Below are positions 22,601-25,097 of a DNA stretch of 25,097 nucleotides, in pieces. The notes beneath the pieces were generated by a model. The model ran no database searches. It had not been told where the DNA came from and saw only the letters and a program-made list of their open reading frames with translations. Each line of letters starts with the position of its first letter. Positions within the stretch are counted from its first letter, which is position 1. A program made the translations under genes and the position numbers. The stretch spans positions 1-25,097 of IMG/VR virus record IMGVR_UViG_3300010885_050290; one strand, 5' to 3'. This DNA is from a virus.

Positions 22601-22629
22601 TTTAAATAAAATCTATTTTTAAATAAATA
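22601..22629 (+). promoter_or_regulatory. Cluster of late promoter boxes before the giant fibre gene
   Basis: TTTAAATA at 22601-22608, TTTAAATA at 22618-22625 and AATAAATA at 22622-22629 lie in a 29-base run. The last has the best match and would start RNA near 22635, exactly at the base of the first leader hairpin. Confidence 0.55.
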
Positions 22630-22635
22630 ACTTGA

Positions 22636-22713
22636 TGCCAAAAATGGCAGAACAAACTGTGGTAAAACCCGCAATGTAAGGTGGTTCTAGGGTGAAAGTC
22701 CCTTGTCAAGGAG
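22636..22713 (+). promoter_or_regulatory. Folded 5' leader RNA before the giant fibre gene
   Basis: The leader holds four pairings. TGCCA/TGGCA with an AAAA loop (22636-22649) sits at the RNA 5' end. AGAAC (22649-22653) pairs with GTTCT (22684-22688) and encloses TGTGG/CCGCA with a short loop (about 22658-22673). GGG...TCCC closes a TGAAAG loop (about 22690-22702). CCTT (22701-22704) can pair with AAGG (22708-22711), which is the ribosome site of the gene. The last two helices share bases and exclude each other, as in a translational switch. The element is not a riboswitch class I can identify. Confidence 0.4.
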
Positions 22714-22718
22714 CATAA

Positions 22719-25097
22719 ATGGCTATTGGTCGCATATCAGGTCCGTTATTAGCAGCAAATTTATTTCGTAATGATCGCGACATAGCTTTCTATAATAATT
22801 CTAGTTCGGAAGATCCTGTACTGTATCTTGACATAGTTAATACCAGAGTTGGTATCAAAACTAAAACACCTCAGTATTCTTTAGATGTTAAAGGAACAAT
22901 CAATGGTGATGTTCTAAGAATAGTTGAAACTACTGCCGGTACTGGTAGAGGAACTATTGGAAAAATCTTTATTTCTACTAATACTATTTCTAGTTTAGTA
23001 GGTCCTATAAACATTCGACCATCTGGAAACGATGACATTAACTTATTAAGTAATGTATTAGTTGATGGCAGCTTACATGCTACTGGAAATATAACAGCAG
23101 ATGGTGATATTGCATTAGGTAATGTACCTACTGATAGACTAAGATTTAATGCTGAAATAGATAGCAATATTATTCCGGCAATTGATAATACATATAATAT
23201 TGGATCAAGTACAGCTACATGGTCAGCTGGATATTTTCAAGATTTAATAGCAAATAAAATTTCTAGTACTGCTGGATCAATTAATATTAATCCAGCAGAC
23301 GGACTATTAGAAATTAATGGACAATTAAGAGTTAACGGAAATCATAAACCTCTTGGCACAGCACCAGTAGTTACTAATGTATTGTATGTTACTATGGACG
23401 GTGATGATACTAACGACGGTGCTGCTATGGACGAAACTAGAGCATGCCGCACGATTAGCGGTGCAACTAAGAGTCCATTATATACTCAAGGTACTGCTAT
23501 TAAAGTTGCTCCTGGTAGATATTACGAAAATAATCCTATACTAATGCAACCATATACTAGTATTATAGGTAGTGATTTAAGAACAACATTTATTGAACCT
23601 ATTAATAAAACACAAGATTTATTCCATGTTCAGTCTGGTTGCTATATTGCACAACTACAAATGAGCAACGGACGTAGTGGATTACTACCAATAGAAAATG
23701 CTTCAGGTTATAATCGTGGAGCATATGCAACAGCATTTCCTCCTAGTGTAGACGGAGAAAAGATAGACGTATTCCATTCTCCATATATTCAAAATTGTAC
23801 CAATCAGAGTGGCCCGTGGTTAAAAGACGGCACTATGTTTGTTCCTAATCAAACTGTTCAAATTCCTAAAGCAGTAGGAACAGGAACGTGGGTAGCTAAT
23901 ACAAGTACACTAGTATTAACATTGTCTACTGGCACTATTGCAATAGGTGATAGTATAAATTCAGGCCCACAAAATTTAGGATTCTTTGACGCTAGGACAT
24001 TAGTATTAGCCAATAAATCATTCATTCAAGAGCAAGTAATTAACTATATTAGTAACAGTATTTCAAGTGCGTCGCCTGGATCTATATGGTATAATTTTAA
24101 TTATAATAGAGAAAAATGTCGAAGAGATGTTGGTATAATTTTAGAAAATATTGCGTATGATACTACATTTGGCGGTAATGAAAAATCTATAGAAAGTGGT
24201 AAATCATATTATCAGGGAGTAATTAGTGTAATTGCAGGGCAAGAGTTACAAACTGTTGCTGCAATTAATTATATTAATACAGTTACCCAAAAAGTTATTA
24301 TAAATTCAACAAGCTCAGTTTACGGAGTTGTAACTAATCCGCAAATTTTTAATAGAAATTTAAAGAACGGAGCAATTGCTAGCCAAGCATTTACAAAAAA
24401 CATTAATATCATTACAGATATAATTAAAAACGGTCCTGATAGTGCTCCTGACATATATAAGAGTTCGGGTCCCGATGCTTATGCAGTTAGTGCTGAAATA
24501 CTATTACAAACTAATAGAAAATTTATTCAAAACGAAGTAACTGCTTATACTGATTTTACATATTCTGGTATAAATTATAATGTTAATAAATGTAAGAGAG
24601 ACTTAGGATTGATTGTAGATTCAATTGGTCTTGACATATTGTATCCAACTAGTTCTGCTTCACAAAGTACATTTACTGGCTTACAATATTGGAATCAAAA
24701 TTCGTATACAGGATTAATTGCTACAGAATTAACGACTACTACTAATGCTATAAGATACGTTAGCTCTCTTGCACAAGAAGTTATTCAAAATATTACATCC
24801 GGTCAACGATATCAATCAGTATATAATCAGAATACTAGTCTAACAGCAGGTTCTGAATCTGAAGCAGCTATTATATCTGAAGAATTTGGATTAATAGTTG
24901 ATATAATACTTAACGGAACTGATTCGATAACTGATAAGATTATTCCTAATAGTGTATCAACTTCTACAGTTTCATCTGTAATAAATGCTTTTAATTTATT
25001 AGTAGCAAATAAATCGTATATACAAGAAGAAGCAGTTGCGTATGTAGAATCAAATAAAACTACTGGATTTACTTATACTACTTCTACATGCAAACGC
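22719..25097 (+). CDS. Giant tail fibre/beta-helix protein with tandem domains, C-terminus beyond window
   Basis: An open frame of 793 codons from ATG 22719 to the right edge, without stop. Residues 1-210 are fibre-like strands (GTINGDVLRIVE, DGSLHATGNITADGDIAL, IGSSTATWSAGYF). Residues about 225-330 carry VLYVTMDGDDTNDG, TISGATKSPLYTQGTAIKVA and PYTSIIGSDLRTTFIEP, a pectate-lyase-like right-handed beta-helix start seen in large fibre proteins of marine T4-like phages. From residue 432 a unit of about 166 residues begins ANKSFIQEQVINYI and contains KCRRDVGIILENIAYD; it recurs at 599 (NRKFIQNEVTAY, KCKRDLGLIVDSIGLD) and at 764 (NKSYIQEEAVAYV, then TCKR). It has AAGGAG five bases before the ATG. 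It is most likely a host-binding fibre or baseplate spike. Confidence 0.8.
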   Translation, partial: MAIGRISGPLLAANLFRNDRDIAFYNNSSSEDPVLYLDIVNTRVGIKTKTPQYSLDVKGTINGDVLRIVETTAGTGRGTIGKIFISTNTISSLVGPINIRPSGNDDINLLSNVLVDGSLHATGNITADGDIALGNVPTDRLRFNAEIDSNIIPAIDNTYNIGSSTATWSAGYFQDLIANKISSTAGSININPADGLLEINGQLRVNGNHKPLGTAPVVTNVLYVTMDGDDTNDGAAMDETRACRTISGATKSPLYTQGTAIKVAPGRYYENNPILMQPYTSIIGSDLRTTFIEPINKTQDLFHVQSGCYIAQLQMSNGRSGLLPIENASGYNRGAYATAFPPSVDGEKIDVFHSPYIQNCTNQSGPWLKDGTMFVPNQTVQIPKAVGTGTWVANTSTLVLTLSTGTIAIGDSINSGPQNLGFFDARTLVLANKSFIQEQVINYISNSISSASPGSIWYNFNYNREKCRRDVGIILENIAYDTTFGGNEKSIESGKSYYQGVISVIAGQELQTVAAINYINTVTQKVIINSTSSVYGVVTNPQIFNRNLKNGAIASQAFTKNINIITDIIKNGPDSAPDIYKSSGPDAYAVSAEILLQTNRKFIQNEVTAYTDFTYSGINYNVNKCKRDLGLIVDSIGLDILYPTSSASQSTFTGLQYWNQNSYTGLIATELTTTTNAIRYVSSLAQEVIQNITSGQRYQSVYNQNTSLTAGSESEAAIISEEFGLIVDIILNGTDSITDKIIPNSVSTSTVSSVINAFNLLVANKSYIQEEAVAYVESNKTTGFTYTTSTCKR

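Noticed and set aside
22656-22702. CCCGCAATGTAAGG and GGGTGAAAGTCCC look like cobalamin riboswitch pieces.
   Set aside because: They occur in the reverse order from a real cobalamin riboswitch and the remaining helices do not form, so only a general folded leader is claimed.
22690-22702. The GGGTGAAAGTCCC hairpin resembles the tip of group II intron domain V.
   Set aside because: There is no AGC catalytic triad, no flanking long stem and no intron body or reverse transcriptase nearby.
22719-25097. Repeated fibre domains as variable repeats of a diversity-generating retroelement.
   Set aside because: The units are diverged domain copies, not near-identical DNA repeats, and no reverse transcriptase is present in the window.
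1-25097. CRISPR array, prophage integrase or attachment sites.
   Set aside because: No regularly spaced repeats, integrase or tRNA-derived junction were seen; the content is lytic T4-like.

Overview
The window is part of the genome of a T4-like (Straboviridae/Kyanoviridae-type) contractile-tailed phage. The evidence is the T4 core gene set: late sigma factor gp55, recombination nuclease gp46/gp47, tape measure gp29, portal gp20, prohead core, protease gp21, scaffold gp22, capsid gp23, and baseplate gp48 and gp53. Base composition is AT-rich, with GC roughly a third in coding DNA. Several proteins have the look of marine and freshwater 'far-T4' phages, and gp23 is short. The host cannot be named from the sequence, but two sigma70-type promoters (TTGAC plus TATACT-like boxes) fit a proteobacterial-type RNA polymerase.

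Layout. 1-3260 (minus): a baseplate block of tube cap gp48, wedge gp53 and a large hub-like protein that runs off the left edge. 3377-8794 (plus): a sigma70-driven early/middle block of gp55, gp47, gp46, two small basic proteins (one with an AT-hook, one Hc1-histone-like), a zinc-ribbon methyltransferase and a SegE-type GIY-YIG endonuclease. 8795-9231: no gene, but GC-richer and packed with hairpins; a candidate structured RNA. 9232-10316 (minus): a gp26-like hub/tail-assembly protein and a 75-residue partner. 10395-18600 (plus): tape measure, portal, prohead core proteins, protease, scaffold and major capsid protein. 18601-25097 (plus): a string of virion surface and fibre proteins, ending in a very large repeat-bearing fibre gene that runs off the right edge.

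Regulation can be read from the sequence. Many late genes are preceded by a box ending in TAAATA, close to the T4 late promoter TATAAATA, while gp55 and gp47 carry sigma70-type promoters. gp55, made early, would then direct RNA polymerase to the TAAATA boxes of the virion genes. Two strong TTCG-loop terminators (after gp23 and after the next gene) are followed directly by new TAAATA boxes, so the surface-protein genes form separate terminator-promoter units.

The points most worth a second look are the structured intergenic RNA candidate (8795-9225), a folded 5' leader before the giant fibre gene (22636-22713), an enlarged gp55 without a visible clamp-binding tail, apparently leaderless late mRNAs, and the tandem small DNA-binding-like proteins beside gp46.
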